The notes: generated by a model not told the origin, from the sequence alone. Positions 11,007 through 23,909 are shown, counted from the stretch's first letter. The stretch: 64,000 nt of DNA from Chelydra serpentina (GCA_037349315.1 JBAIAC010000042.1:3348001-3412000); one strand, 5' to 3'. Made by a program: numbers and translations.

Positions 11007-12135
11007 TGGATAAAAATCAATTATTTTTTAAAAAATCGGATTTGTTTTATTTAAATCAGATTTTTTTGATAAAATGCCTTTTGAGGACAAAACTTATCTA
11101 AAGATAGTTTTAATTAAGACACATTATAATAGCTCAAAGATATCTCATCATGAAATAGGGATTGTAAATTCTAATTCTATAGTACGAGACAATATAGTCA
11201 TGTAATGTTTAAGAAAAGTTTTGTACATGAGTTCGACTAGCTCATGGATTAGGGACCCAATCTTATGGGGTTCCACAGGCTTCTGTATAGATTACTTAGG
11301 TTAATCTTTCTATCTACCCAATGGGACTCAGTGCTCAGTCTAGAAGATACCATCAGAGACGCTTAGTTTTGCAGTTCTCAAACTGTGGCTTTGTGTCTCC
11401 AGAGGCAACATGCTTGTTAACAGCAAACATATTTTTAAATAAATAAATAATATATAGAGGTGAGAAATAACAGACCTCAACTCTATTGTCCCTCTGCAAA
11501 TTTGTGTACACAGAGTCAATCTCTTTGTACCTCTCTCTACTAGTGCAAAGTTTCACAAAGTTCTGTGAATAGAAGATTGTTTGGGGCAGAATAGATCTGG
11601 ACAAGGAGAAGAAATATGGAGATAAATGTGAGAAGCGAGGGACATAGCTTTTTTTGTTAAAATATTATATGTTTGCTGTTGAAGAAAAAAATCCAGAAAA
11701 CTTAATGTTGTTATTTTAGTTAAATAAAACAATTTAAGTGTCTGTCTGGTGATGTTCTACTCTTAATACAGCATGGCAAGAAAATCGTCCAAATATTAAT
11801 GATGAACCTGTTGAATTGGAGACAGTTCACCTCCCAATGACTTCATAAATATCTGCTTCAATTACCTTTGGTAAATGAAATAACCAAACAATCATTCATT
11901 GTCTGATATAGCTGTAAAACTAATCTGAAAAGTTTTCAAAATAAATCACTGTTTAAAAATGTATAGTGTGTACCTTCTAAAAATGAAACCTACATCGAGC
12001 TCTGAGATGTGAAGAATACATATTAATGTTATAACAACCAACAAGAATGCACTTTTATGTAGAAAACCATGATTAAATCGAGTCTTCCTGACTAGAGTTT
12101 TAAACCATGATTTAAATGAAATCCACCCTGCCCAC
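11007..12135. repeat. AT-rich interspersed repeat, unclassified
   Basis: An AT-rich block differing sharply from its GC-rich flanks. Its ends show loose inverted similarity: GGATGGATAAAAATCAAT on the left, and the complement of ATTTAAATGAAATCCACCC on the right. AAATC/GATTT words are enriched at both ends. This fits a dispersed reptilian repeat, but the family and any open reading frame were not recognised. Confidence 0.4.
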
Positions 12136-12329
12136 TGTGCTCTTGGCCCTGGCCCCTTCATTCCCCAGGGGGGCCCACAAATATGTTTGGCACCGGGCCC
12201 ACAAAAAGTTAATCCGGATCTGTCTAATATAGTCATAATAATCATATTTTTCATCTCATCCTCCAAATGGAAACTCCCCTTTTAGTTACTTCAGTAATAA
12301 ACAGCCTTTGAACTGCTACACTGGAGTTT

Positions 12330-13990
12330 ATGGTGAAGTGAGTGTGTTTATTGCTGTCCCCGCGAAGGTTAAAGGCCAACCTCTCTCTGTTCTCAGGTAC
12401 AAATCAAACAGGGACCAAACCACGTTAGTTGTTAGTTCTAAGTTCCGATTGGTCAGCAGACATGGTGCTCTCCTTGTGACATGATCCCCAGGGTACAAAC
12501 TGGATCCGGGGTACCCCTGTGGCCCCTTACGTCTCCAGCCTGGGCTGTCTCTCACAATGCTTTGAAGCAGTAAACCCCATTGGGAGCTGTTATCACTCAG
12601 CACCGCAGTAGGTGGAGCCTTACACCCAGCTAGATTGCCTGAGTGCTCCCAGAGCCCCTCACACATCACACAGAGAAAGGCACCAGCCAATATCCCCCAA
12701 CTCCCCACCCTTGCACCCCAATGTAAGTTTATTGCCTAGTCTGCCCCTCCCTCAGGCCTTGGCTACACTTACAAGTTACAGCGTAATAAAACTGCCGGCA
12801 GCGCTGTAACTCATTAACTGGCTACACTTGCAAGGCACGTGCAACGCTGTATCTCCTCAGATACAGCGCTGCATGTACTCCACCTCCCCGAGAGGAATAG
12901 CAACTGTTGCGAAGTGGGTGGAACGCTGGTCTTTCAGTGTAGCCGAGGAACAACGCAGTTACTGATCTCCGGAAGCTGCTTTGTTTTGAAACGGCACTTC
13001 CGGGTTGGAGTTCAGAGCTCCGTCTGGAGTTACTACAAACACAGCTTTACAACCACAGCTATTGTTTGCAGGCAGGGTGGGGAAAGAGGGGAGGGCTCCG
13101 TTAGGAATGCCGGCAGCAAAGCCTGGGGGGGGGGGGAGAATGGCGGGAGGGGGGAGGGGGAAGGCTCCGTTTCCTCTCTTTTATCTGCTCTTTAAAAACA
13201 AACAAAGCCCCTGCTGTTTTCTTTCAGTGATTGAGAGAGAGGCAGGGGATGTGGAGGTGTGGAAATAATGAGCTAACACTCTGTGGAGATTTCAAACCCC
13301 CCCCCTCTCAAAACACTCCCTGTCAAAGTCCCCCTCACCCCCCCCCCCATTTGAAAAGCACTTTGCAGCTACCTGAATGCCCATAATGCACTGCTCCCAA
13401 TACAGCTGCAAGTGCCGCAAATGTAGCCACGTCAGTGGTAGTTACTGCGCTGGCGGCTGCCAGTGTGGACAGGCTGCAGCGCTTTCCCTACTCAGCTGTA
13501 CGAACACGGGTTTAACTCACAGCGCTGTACATCTGCAAGTGTAGCCAAGGCCTCAGTGTGGAGAGGACATGCACCTGTCTTTGTAACTGAGCTGAGATTT
13601 CCCAAACACTTCAACCAAAGAAAACTTGTAGGTAAAATATAAAACAGATTTATTAACTACAGAAAAATCAACTTTAAATGATTAGAAGTGGTCGGCATAA
13701 AAGGTTGGAGCCAGTTACCAAGGAAAATAAAAGATAAACGTACAGTCTAAATCCTAAACCTTATTACACTAGGCAGTATTTTGATCAAGCAATTTTCTCA
13801 CCCCACTGGATGTTACAGTTCTTGATACACGGGCTTCACCTTTAAGCCCGGACCAGTCTCCTCAGTCGAAGTCTTTGTCTTATCAGCATTCTTGTTGCTT
13901 CCAGCACAGTTGGGGGAGGAGAAAGGTGAAAGCATGATGCCACAGTCCCCCGTTTTATAGCCTTAGCCCATGTTCCTATAACACACTTGC
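12330..13990 (-). mobile_element. LTR-like block split by a Harbinger MITE
   Basis: The flanks of the MITE (12,330-12,751 and 13,556-13,990) look like one minus-oriented LTR: complements of AATAAA lie near 12,350 and 12,730, and AAACAGATTTATTAAC lies near 13,642. The sequence has no coding motifs. Neither terminus nor a target duplication was pinned down, so the extent is approximate. Confidence 0.4.
12755..13552. mobile_element. Non-autonomous PIF/Harbinger element (MITE), 798 bp
   Basis: The ends are inverted repeats of about 30 bp beginning GGCCTTGGCTACACTT on both sides, and the element is flanked by 3-bp TCA copies at 12,752-12,754 and 13,553-13,555. The GGCC..GTCTACACT-type end resembles the autonomous Harbinger at 38.5 kb. 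ORFs across it (for instance 12,839-13,195) show no transposase motif. Confidence 0.75.
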
Positions 13991-14167
13991 TCAGATATGT
14001 CCTGGTGGCTTTGCTGAGTCACTGAGTTGAGCAATCCCCCTGGTGTGGTCTTCTGCAACTGAGTCCTAGGGTTGAGCAGTGCCCATTGTGTGGTGGTGCT
14101 GAGGCTCCTGCACTGTCTCCACGATGAGGAGAAGAAGTGTGAAGGGGAGTGAGAAAGAGACATGTAC

Positions 14168-16936
14168 CTGCTCAAGGTGCTCCTGACATCCTGGGGATGG
14201 GGGGAGAGAGGGGAAGTGGGGGGAGATTTCAGTCCCACCTGACACAAACACAACATTCCAAGGAAGAGATTTTGCAAATATGGGGATTTTGTCTCTCAAT
14301 AGTCTGTGAATCTGCAATGACCAATAGTCATTTACATTTCAGGAACGCACACACAGAGTTACACTGTGGTCTCTGACTGCCGGACTCCCGTGCCCATGTT
14401 TTAGGAGCTGTCCTGTCCCTGTGTTGGGATATGGAGTATTTCTAACTCAGTCTCACCTGCAGGAATTCAGTTGCTGGCTTCTGACACTTTCCCTTCAGCT
14501 CACTGACCAGCTCACTGCGTGAGACGGGAAATCTACTCGGAGGCTTTGGTGATATTTTCATTCTGTATCTTCGTTAGCTTCTTCTCCAGCTTTTCCAGCT
14601 GGGCCAGCAGGAGCCGCTCTTGTTCCTCCAGGAATTGGTGCAATTGCTGCAAATCAGACCCAATTTGCTGCCTCTTCTTTTCTATTTATTTCTGTAAAGC
14701 AACAAGGAAAGGACTGGTCAGGGACATGGAGACAGCCTGAGGGATCCTTTCACTGAGTGCACAGGAGGGAGAACATCTTTGCAAACCCTAAGATTTCTGA
14801 AACCGGACTCTACCCTGTGGTTACTTGGGAGAAGTTTCGCTCACACCTTTTTCATTCCTCCCCAATGTCTCTGGAAAGGGATGTTTCCATGGCTGACGTG
14901 GTTATGACATTGCGTTATCATTGGCCTCTGAGCATGCAGATCCTGAGCAGCAGGAGGCAGGACTCAGCATTACATGGAGAGAAGTTCCAGGGCAAAAAAA
15001 AAAAAAGAATCAAATTATGCAACAATGCAAGAAATGACACAGCCACAGGGAAAGCCACAAGGGCTAGAATTTAACTCATTTACTGACATGAGAGCTTAGA
15101 TTCAGCTCATGAATCTAACAGAAAATCCGTGATCATGGAGAAACACAGACATGCGCATGTTCACCAAGACCACAGAGGAATCTGACTACAAACAGACCTC
15201 TCACCACAAGTCTTCACAGGTTAATAATAAAATACCCCTGGCTTTTCCCCTCTCCACTCTCTTTAAATCACAGGAGCTTTTCTCTCTCTTCCCTCAGAGT
15301 CTTCAATTGGGCCTGGCTTTTTTCCTGTAGAAACAGAGATTATTTGGGAGGTTTCATTCTGAGGACTGGGTGGGGTGTGTAGGGGGATGTTTTTCCTCCC
15401 AAACCCAAGGCGACTGTTGGTCCTAATCGGCTGATGACATGAGACAATGGAGACTGGAAGCGTATCGTATTCTGACTTCTTACCAATTCAGGTTCAGTCT
15501 TTTTAGTAATTAAAGAGAGACCTCAATTATCCAAGGGTGATTGGCATTTATTAATTCTTAGTAGTACAGTACATACCATGAAACTGGAGTCACATGGTGG
15601 TGAATCAATTAATGTGTTTTTCAGAAGACTAAATTAACAAAGAGACAGAAATCCCAGAGACCACTCAGGTTCAGAATATGGGCTGGGATTCTCTCAGGAG
15701 CCAAGTCCCCCTTGAATTGCTGCCCCGCAGCCCTGGGGATTGCACTGGTGGGACAGAGCAGGTTTGAGCATTAGGCCAAACCCCATTAGACAGGTTGATT
15801 TGTGGTAAGGACGGTTGGGCTTTGCCCTAATGCTGTCCTGAACACTCTCGGCAGCAGTGCCTTCTGGGTAGGTACCTACACTCCCAGGCCCGAGAAAGGT
15901 CACAGAAGCAGTGGATCCCAAGAGATGTGAAGAGGCTGAATGGTGGGACTCGTGGAACCCCTGTGGCTGGTCCTTGCCCACATACACCACAGAACAGGTC
16001 AGACTGACCCAGGTCAGTACTGCCCAGGGGTGAGTTTTGCTGCAATCCAGTGTAATCCCAGTGGTATTTGGCATGGACCGGAGCTGTCTGGAGCCCTTTT
16101 GTGTGTGGATTCAAGGTGCTCGGGGTCCTTGCAGCATTTAGCCCAGTGACCTCCTCTAGTGCAGGCTGGCATCTAAGTTTAACCCTTCATGGACCAAAAA
16201 GGGAATTCAGAATCCCAGTGAGAAACCTCATCTCCCTGCTGGGCCTGGGGTGTTTATCAAGGAGTCTTTCCTTCCTAATGGCCACACTTCCTCACTGCTC
16301 AGTGCTGCTGTGGGGGTGGCAGCCTGGTGTAGGGGTTCGGGCACTGGGCTGGGCCTTTAGATACCTTGGTTGTATTCCCAGTTCTGCCACTGACCTGCTG
16401 CATCACCTTGGACAAGTCACTGCCCTCTCTGTGCCTCAATTTCCCTTCCCCACCCTTTGTCTGTCTTGGCTATTTCGTCTGCAACCTGCTCAAGGTGAGC
16501 ATTGTCCCTCATTGTGTTTTATGCAGAGCTCAGATCTCATTTGGGGGCTGCTGTGATCCAATTAAACTAAGTAGTTCTATGATACAAATCAGTAACAACA
16601 TCAACAGCTTGTAACTTCCCCAGCTCCAGCCTGAAGGCAGCCCTCTCCCATAGACCGGCCTGCAGCTCTTGTGATTCAAGCCTCACTGATCATTTAACAG
16701 CTTCCGTTCTGTAAAAAGTGCAGGTGCCAACTTTCCAATGTGTGGGGAGTGGGGGTTTGACACCTGGCTTGGCCCAGGCGCTGCCCCCACTCCACCCCTT
16801 TCCCCAAGCCCCCACCCCCAACTCTACCCACCCCATTTTGTCCCAACCCCCGAAGGCACCACTCCTTACTCCTCCTCTCCCAGACGGGACATGTAGCTTC
16901 CTCCTTGAGACTTTCCAGGGGGTTCTCTGCACCCAT
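14168..16936 (-). pseudogene. TRIM-A, broken TRIM paralog
   Basis: A decayed duplicate of TRIM-B. Remnants: exon 1 at 16,881-16,936 (starts MGAENPLESLKEEATCPV, then RING homology is lost); exon 2 at about 15,229-15,324 (stop TGA after EKLL and no GT donor); coiled-coil exon 3 at 14,457-14,691 (second codon TAA, plus a 4-bp insertion making 235 instead of 231 bp); and the 23-bp exon 4 at 14,168-14,190, still flanked by splice sites. The 116-bp exon and the B30.2 exon are missing; an LTR block lies where they would be. It cannot make a working RING-B30.2 protein. Confidence 0.85.
16315..16465 (+). repeat. MIR SINE
   Basis: Matches the MIR core: GTTCTGCCACTGACCTGC-like text followed by CACCTTGGACAAGTCACT and CTCTGTGCCTCAATTTCCC. 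A copy sits at the equivalent place in TRIM-B intron 1 (44,265-44,480), so the insertion predates the duplication. Confidence 0.75.
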
Positions 16937-16984
16937 GGCTCCCTCTGGCTAGTGTAACAGGGTTAGTTTCAATTTCCTGAGGTC

Positions 16985-18100
16985 AGGAATGTAGGGGCAG
17001 GTTAGTGATGGGGGTGATGTATCACTGATAGTGGAAAAAAAATCCAAAAAGCCTCCCAAAACAAAAGCCTTGCCCCCCAACTGCTCCAACCAGGGCCCCC
17101 ACAATGCACCCCCCCCACTGTCCGAGCCAGACCCCCATGCCTCTACCCCACTCTGGGCTCCATGACCCCCAACTATCCATACCAAGGCCTGCACCCTGCA
17201 CCCCCCCACACTGTCCAGGCCACTGCCCCCTCGTCATTCTGCATTCAAATCCCTCCCCACACACTGTGGGGTCCCACTAAAGCAACACCTCTAACTGCCC
17301 CTCTCAGCCCCCCCGTACAATACCACCAGGACACACCATCCAACACCAAGAGAAAGTCAGACCAACACGAAGAACTTTTATTTTAAAAAAAAAAGAGAAA
17401 AAAAAGCAAGGGGCTCCACCTGAGGTGCAGCCATTACACACCGTGAGTTGACCCCCACTAGACACCCCCCCGGCTGGTACAGCACAGATCACAGACTGAC
17501 CAATAATTAGCACAGGACAGTGGGTGCCTCTACCCTCCCCCCACCAGCCCGGTGGAGCCACCCCCGTTCCCAGCCCAGTCAATCCCCACAACCCTGCTGC
17601 AGCCTCCGCCTGCCCCTCCCCACACAGCCTGTGGGTTTCCCCCTCCCCCCCACCGGTGCACAGAGACCGCCAGGCGAGCAGGGCAAGGGCAGGTACATCG
17701 ATGCTGCCCCGTTGCAGCTACAGCCACCCCCCAACCAACAACCACCCGCAGTGAGCCAACGCAGCCACGTGGGGTTGGGGGGTGCAGGAGAGGGGCACCC
17801 GGCAGCCCCCTGTCCCCGACACGAGCAAGTCTGTCAAGGCCCCGCACCCGAGCCCGGCGCCGCAGCCAAACACGTGGCGCTGCAGCAGGCGCGAGATCCC
17901 GAAAACGAAACCAAAAATCGCGCAGGTGCAGTAATGAACCTAGAAAGCTTGTTTAAAGCCGACTGGGTAACCGGGAGCCAATCCCGTTCTCGGGAGGGAA
18001 ATTTAAAACCAACCAACCAAAGAAGGCAGAAGCCCCGCCCCCAGGAGCCAGCCCCAGGCACGCAACAGGCTCCGCCCAGGAACGAACCGGCCCCGTTCAC
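16985..18100. other. C-rich stretch separating TRIM-A exon 1 from its old upstream region
   Basis: C-rich on the plus strand with several long ORFs that look like composition artefacts. Homology to the TRIM-B upstream region stops near 16,980 and resumes near 18,120, so this block was probably inserted. About 17,375-17,405 contains T/A homopolymers, which on the minus strand read AAAATAAAAG. No family was recognised. Confidence 0.45.
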
Positions 18101-18570
18101 TGCCGGAGAGAAGCGGCGCGAGGCCGCCGGGCTCTGCCTTGGCAGCTCCTGCAGCAGCGACCGGGTGTTTCCCTTCCCGGGACTGACTCGGCTGCTGCTG
18201 AGCGGGGAGGAGCCCGCGGGGAACGTTCCGGCCTGCGGGCTTCGGTGTGACCTGTGCCCCCAGGGCCCTGTGGCTGGGGGGCTCCCCCGGGGCGATGCCC
18301 TCGAAGGGGCAGAGTCTGTGTGTGTGAGGAGAGAGACTCGCATTCACCGATATGCGAAATACACGGCGCTGCCAGTTTCAAGCAGTTTTTCAATATTTAT
18401 TCAGTTCAATGTTCACAATTGCCCACAGATCTGGGTTGAGCATTTCTGTCCCATTGTTCTCAATGCCAGTTCTCACAGTGCAGGAGATGATGGGGGGGGA
18501 TCCGTCCATAGCTCGTCAGACCACAATGATTTAATGTCAGCAGACACCGAGATTCAAAACGTTGAAGCTT
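18100..18570 (-). promoter_or_regulatory. Former promoter region of TRIM-A
   Basis: GC-rich sequence matching the DNA directly upstream of TRIM-B exon 1 (about 45,260-45,500) and the stretch near 46,140-46,215. Shared text includes CTGCAGCAGCGA and GGTGTTTCCCTTCC, and farther out GAGATTCAAAA.GTTGAAGCTT. It probably held the first-exon promoter before TRIM-A decayed. Confidence 0.5.
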
Positions 18571-18574
18571 TATA

Positions 18575-18905
18575 ACAGGTGGGCAACTACGGCCCGTGGG
18601 CCCCTCCTGCCCAGCCCCTGAGCTCCTGGCCCGGGAGGCTCCCCCCAGCCCCTCCCCCGCTGTTCCCGCTCCCCCACGGCCTCAGCTCACTGCGCCGCCG
18701 GCACAATGCTCTGGGTGGCAGCAGTGGCGTGGCTGGCTCCAGCCGGGCAGTGCGGCTCCCTGTCTTGGTGCTCTGGTCAGCATGGCTGAAGCGCCGCCAG
18801 CCACCGGTGCTCCAGGCAGCATGGTAAGCGGGCAGGGAGCTGGGTGGGATGGATAAGGGGCAGGGGAGTTCAGGGTGGTGGTTGGAGTGTGAATATGGGT
18901 CGGGG
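18575..18905. other. GC-rich dispersed repeat, unclassified
   Basis: Starts GGTGGGCAACTACGGCCC, a form recalling hAT-type dispersed repeats, and runs into GC-rich DNA. No terminal structure on the right side was found. Confidence 0.3.
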
Positions 18906-20116
18906 TTGTCTAGTTACATATATACATTTATAAGCATCTCCCCATAAAGTTTTATGGGGAACACCGTCACACCCTCCTCCTGAACTTACTGCCAGAGACT
19001 TGGACATTGTCCATGGCGGAGGCAGTACACATAAAGCCCCTGTTTGTCTTTGGTCACACCCCTTTTCAGTACCGGCACACCACATGGTGTCATTCGTAAT
19101 GGTTTTAGCAAAATGCGAGGTTCCTGGTCCCCGGGTGCCTGTAAATGGGTTGGGGTGTAGTATTGCTAACAGGATACAGATAGCAATACCTGTTAAGGCA
19201 TAGGAACCTCGGCATTTAGCTCTCAGTGCCATGAGGCGGTGTGCCTCAGTTTCCCCTTTCACACAGCAACCTGGGCTTGTTATGCTTTTGCTGTTGTCCC
19301 AAGCTTCCAGCCAGTTACCCGATATAGGCCAACAGGTAACATGCTTGTACGACCGTGAGGTCACCATCCCAAGCATGTACAACAGTTTTTCCCACCAATC
19401 AGGTATGTTCCCCATCTTGAAAGGGTTGACCCTCAGTGTTAACTCCTTTGTTATAACCCACAGATGAAGTAGGGAAAGACACAGGATTACCCACCCGTCT
19501 GTGTATCCTGGTAGGCACTCTGATGCAGATCCTTCTGCCTCTTTGGAGCAGGCTCCTGAATCAGGCATGCGTTTGAGGCTCTGGCAAGGAAAGGGTGTAC
19601 TGCAACCCGGCCTGCCCTCGGCCCCTCCCTCTGGAATTTCTCTGGGCTGGTTCCCATCCCCTTGTGTGGCTTCACCCATGCAGAGACTCGCTCCCTTCTG
19701 CTTTGAAGAGAGAGGTTTACCTCCTACCCGTGTAGCAAGAACAACCTCTTTCTTGGACACCCCGCTATCTGTTCCCAACAGGTCAGCAGGATGGACTCCC
19801 CCCTCCAGGAGGTCTGACCCCCAGCTTTCCCTTCTAACCTGATCCACAGGAGAGGGGTCTGGCATCTGAAATGCAGACTTTTCACCCTCCTCCTGGGCAA
19901 GATCCTCCTGACAAAAGGTGGGCGGGCTCTCCGGCCCCCCCTCTCCTTCCCTCCCTGGGCCTCCCTCTGGGCCAGACACTCCCGTGTCCCCCCGAAGAGA
20001 AGGTGACCCTGGTCCAGCTGTGGGCTCACAGCTGCAAGCTAAGATAGACCCTTCAGTGGCCCACAAAATTCCCCCCTTGCTATGAGGTAGAACATTCCCC
20101 TCCCCCGGGGAGATGA

Positions 20117-20976
20117 CTACAGGACAGGAACTGGCCACAGCCACCCCTGCCGCCACAGCTGCAGTCCCTGTGACTTCGCCCCCCCCCCGGCGTTTTCAGC
20201 ACCAGGTTCCTGCTTGCTGCCACCCAGCCCTGGGACAGATTCTGCCACAGCAAAGAAATCATTTCCCAGTAGAAACGGTGCAAAATTGTGTGACGCTGTT
20301 GCCACAGTTAGCTTAGCCTGCAAGTTTTCCGTTTGCATGTGTACTTTTGCCAAAGGTGCAATGACTTTGTAGCCACCCACCAGCTCCAATTCCACCACTT
20401 TACCTGGCAACCAATCCTTCTCTTGGATCAGGTCCCTCCTGACTATAGAAATGTCAGCACCTGTATCTCTCAACCCAGTGATTAACTTCCCATTCAGTTT
20501 AACAGCATGCACATGCTCACTGCTTGGTGGTGTAGAAGTCAAGTTCACAAACCCTGTGTGTAAAGAGGCAGCAGCTTCATGGGCCGCTTGATGCCTGTTT
20601 TCACTCAGCAGGGGACACTTATCTCTCAGGTGCTCTGTGGACTTACATTGATAGCACCTCCTGGGCTCCTCTGATTGTACAGGGAATTTGGGACAAGTAC
20701 TAGGGGAATGGGGAGGTGAGCGCCCAGCCTCCTTTTTCCCAGGGGTAACACGGTGACTCTGTTTTCCTTCGACCCTGTACCCCTCTGCCAGTGGTTTATG
20801 CTTAATTGCAGCTTGCGCCTGCTCATAAGAGTCTGCAAACCCAGCTAATTCACTAACTGCTTTTACCTGTTTGTCCCACAAGTACTGTTTTACATCATCA
20901 CTGCACATATTCAGGAATTGTTCCTGAGCAACCAAATCACACATCCCTTCGAAGCTTGTAATGTCTTTTCCCCTCA
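20117..20976 (-). pseudogene. gypsy gag C-terminus and protease
   Basis: The gag frame resumes in phase on the far side of the CR1. It contains a CCHC zinc knuckle (CYQCKSTEHLRDKC) for RNA binding and a retroviral-type aspartic protease with the active-site triplet in LRDTGADISIV. A C-homopolymer near 20,180 probably marks a frameshift, after which a second frame (18,870-20,156) continues. That frame is rich in G, P, S and E, has one hydrophobic segment (GIAICILLAIL), and has no recognised domain. Confidence 0.72.
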
Positions 20977-21059
20977 TAGAATCATAGAATCTCAGGGTTG
21001 GAAGGGACCTCAGGAGGTCATCTAGTCCAACCCCCTGCTCAAAGCAGGACCAACCCCAA

Positions 21060-23909
21060 CTAGATCATCCCAGCCAGGGCTTTGTCAAGCCTGACCTTAA
21101 AAACCTCTAAGGAAGGAGATTCCACCACCTCCCTAGGTAACCCATTCCAGTGCTTCACCACCCTACTAGTGAAAAAGTTTTTCCTAATATCCAACCTAAA
21201 CCTCCCCCTCTGCAACTTGAGACCATTACTCCTTGTTCTGTCATCTTCTACCACTGAGAACAGTCTAGATCCATCCTCTTTGGAACCCCCTTTTAGGTAG
21301 TTGAAAGCAGCTATCAAATCCCCCCTCACTCTTCTCTTCTGCAGGCTAAACAATCTCAGTTCCCTCAGCCTCTCCTCATAAGTCATGTGCTCCAGCCCCC
21401 TAATCATTTTTGTTGCCCTCTGTTGGACTCTTTCCAATTTATCCACATCCTTCTTGTAGTGTGGGGCCCAAAACTGGACACAGTACTCCAAATGAGGCCT
21501 CACCAGTGCCGAATAGAGGGGAATAATCACGTCCCTCGATCTGCTGGAAATGCTCCTACTTATACAGCCCAAAATGCCGTTAGCCTTCTTGGCAACAAGG
21601 GCACACTGTTGACTCATATTCAGCTTTTCGTCCACTGTAACCCCTAGGTCCTTTTCTGCAGAACTGCTGCCCAGCCATTCGGTCCCTAGTCTGTAGCAGT
21701 GCATGGGATTCTTCCGTCCTAAGTGCAGGACTCTGCACTTGTCCTTGTTGAACCTCATCAGATTTCTTTTGGCCCAATCCTCTAATTTGTCTAGATCCCT
21801 CTGTATCCTATCCCTACCCTCCAGCGTATCAACCACTCCTCCCAGTTTAGTGTCATCTGCAAACTTGCTAAGGGTGCAGTCCACACCATCCTCCAGGTCG
21901 TTGATGAAGATATTGAACAAAACCGGCCCCAGCACCGACCCTTGGGGCACTCCACTTGATACCGGCTGCCAACTAGACATGGAGCCATTGATCACTACCC
22001 GTTGAGCACGACCATCCAGCCAGTTTTCTATCCACCTTACCGTCCATTCATCCAGCCCATACTTCTTTAACTTGCTGGCAAGAACGCTGTGCGAGACTGT
22101 ATCAAAAGCTTTGCTAAAGTCAAGAAATAGCACATCCACTGCTTTCCCCTCATCCACAGAGCCAGTTATCTCATCATAGAAGGCAATTAGGTTAGTCAGG
22201 CATGACTTGCCCTTGGTGAATCCATGCTGACTGTTCCTGATCACTTTCCCCTCCTTTAAGTGGTTCAGAATTGATTCCTTGAGGACCTGTTCCATGATTT
22301 TTCCAGGGATTGAGGTGAGACTGACTGGCCTGTAGTTCTCCGGATCTTCCTTCTTCCCTTTTTTAAAGATGGGCACTACATTAGCTTTTTTCCAGTCATC
22401 CGGGACCTCCCCCGATTGCCATGATTTGTCAAAGATAATGGCCAATGGCTCTGCAATCACATCGGCCAACTCCTTTAGCACCCTCGGATGCAGTGCATCC
22501 GGCCCCATGGACTTGTGTTCGTCCAGCTTTTCTAAATAGTCCCGAACTACTTCTTTCTCCACAGAGGGCTGGTCACCTCCTCCCCATAACGTGCTGCGGA
22601 GTGCAGCCATCTGGGAGCTGCCCTTGTCTGTGAAGACAGAGGCAAAAAAAGCATTGAGTACACTAGCTTTCTCCACATCCTCTGTCACAAGGTTCCCTCC
22701 CTCATTCAGCAAGGGGCCCACACGTTCCTTGACTTTCTTCTTGTTGCTAACATACCTGAAGAAACCCTTCTTGTTACTCCTAACATCTCCGGCTAGCTGC
22801 AACTCCAAGTGTGATTTGGCCTTCCTAATTTCACTCCTGCATGCCTGAACAATATTTTTATACTCCTCCCTGGTCACTTGTCCAATCTTCCACTTCTTGT
22901 AAGCTGCTTTTTTGTGTTTAAGACGAGCAAGGATTTCACTGTTAAGCCAAGCTGGTCGCCTGCCATATTTACTTTTCTTTCTACACATCGGGATGGTTTG
23001 TTCCTGCAACCTCAATAAGGTTTCTTTAAAATACAGCCAGCTTTCCTCGACTCCTTTCCCCCTCATGTTATTCTCCCAGGGGACCTTGCCCATCAGTTCC
23101 CTGAGGGAGTCAAAGTCTGCTTTTCTGAAGTCCAGGCTCTGTATTCTACTGTTCTCCTTTCTTCCTTGTGTCAGGATCCTGAACTCGACCATCTCATGGT
23201 CACTGCCTCCCAGGTTCCCATCCACTATTGCTTCCTCTACTATTTCTTCCCTGTTTGTGAGCAGCAGGTCAAGAAGAGCTTTTCCCCTAGTTGGTTCCTC
23301 CAGCACTTGCACCAGGAAAGTGTCCCCTACACTTTCCAAAAACTTCCTGGATTGTCTGTGGACTGCTGTATTGCTCTCCCAGCAGATATCGGGGTGATTA
23401 AAGTCACCCATGAGAGCCAGGGCCTGTGATCTAGTAACTTCTGTTAGTTGCTGGTAGAAAGCCTCGTCCACCTCATCTGCCTGGTCTGGTGGTCTGTAGC
23501 AGACTCCCACCACGACATTACCCTTGTTGCTCACACTTCTCAATTTAATCCAGAGACTCTCAGGTTTTTCTGCAGTTTCATACTGGAGCTCTGAGCAGTC
23601 ATACTGCTCTCTTACATACAATGCAACTCCCCCACCTTTTCTGCCCTGCCTATCCTTCCTGAACAGTTTATATCCATCCATGACAGTACTCCAATCATGT
23701 GAGTTATCCCACCAAGTCTCTGTTATTCCAATTACATCATAATTCCTTGACTGTGCCAGGACTTCCAGTTCTCCCTGCTTGTTCCCCAGGCTTCTTGCAT
23801 TTGTGTATAGGCATTTAAGATAACTCACCGATCGTCCTGCTGTCCCAGTATGGGGCAGGAGCCCTCCCCTCTTGCACTCACCTACTTGTGCTTCCTCCCG
23901 GTATCCCAC
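21060..23909 (-). CDS. CR1 ORF2 protein, endonuclease and reverse transcriptase, 949 aa
   Basis: N-terminal APE-type endonuclease ([28 protein letters not shown]) followed by reverse transcriptase with [31 protein letters not shown] and the catalytic FADD box, then the C-terminal region ending in the common CR1 signature (FKVRLDKAL). All motifs and the full length are present without stop codons. It nicks target DNA and copies CR1 RNA in place. This copy may encode active enzyme; activity cannot be judged from sequence alone. Confidence 0.92.
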   Translation of the reverse strand: MGYREEAQVGECKRGGLLPHTGTAGRSVSYLKCLYTNARSLGNKQGELEVLAQSRNYDVIGITETWWDNSHDWSTVMDGYKLFRKDRQGRKGGGVALYVREQYDCSELQYETAEKPESLWIKLRSVSNKGNVVVGVCYRPPDQADEVDEAFYQQLTEVTRSQALALMGDFNHPDICWESNTAVHRQSRKFLESVGDTFLVQVLEEPTRGKALLDLLLTNREEIVEEAIVDGNLGGSDHEMVEFRILTQGRKENSRIQSLDFRKADFDSLRELMGKVPWENNMRGKGVEESWLYFKETLLRLQEQTIPMCRKKSKYGRRPAWLNSEILARLKHKKAAYKKWKIGQVTREEYKNIVQACRSEIRKAKSHLELQLAGDVRSNKKGFFRYVSNKKKVKERVGPLLNEGGNLVTEDVEKASVLNAFFASVFTDKGSSQMAALRSTLWGGGDQPSVEKEVVRDYLEKLDEHKSMGPDALHPRVLKELADVIAEPLAIIFDKSWQSGEVPDDWKKANVVPIFKKGKKEDPENYRPVSLTSIPGKIMEQVLKESILNHLKEGKVIRNSQHGFTKGKSCLTNLIAFYDEITGSVDEGKAVDVLFLDFSKAFDTVSHSVLASKLKKYGLDEWTVRWIENWLDGRAQRVVINGSMSSWQPVSSGVPQGSVLGPVLFNIFINDLEDGVDCTLSKFADDTKLGGVVDTLEGRDRIQRDLDKLEDWAKRNLMRFNKDKCRVLHLGRKNPMHCYRLGTEWLGSSSAEKDLGVTVDEKLNMSQQCALVAKKANGILGCISRSISSRSRDVIIPLYSALVRPHLEYCVQFWAPHYKKDVDKLERVQQRATKMIRGLEHMTYEERLRELRLFSLQKRRVRGDLIAAFNYLKGGSKEDGSRLFSVVEDDRTRSNGLKLQRGRFRLDIRKNFFTSRVVKHWNGLPREVVESPSLEVFKVRLDKALAGMI

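Noticed and set aside
10110..11101. ORFs of 137-237 codons in the CpG-rich stretch
   Set aside because: Proline/alanine/glycine-rich in all frames on both strands, without motifs; better explained by composition of a promoter CpG island.
17520..18575. 351-codon plus-strand ORF
   Set aside because: Lies across C-rich DNA and the old TRIM-A promoter; low-complexity residues and no homologous domain seen.
21060..23909. 949-codon ORF as a host gene
   Set aside because: Endonuclease and reverse transcriptase motifs plus the CR1 tail show it is CR1 ORF2.
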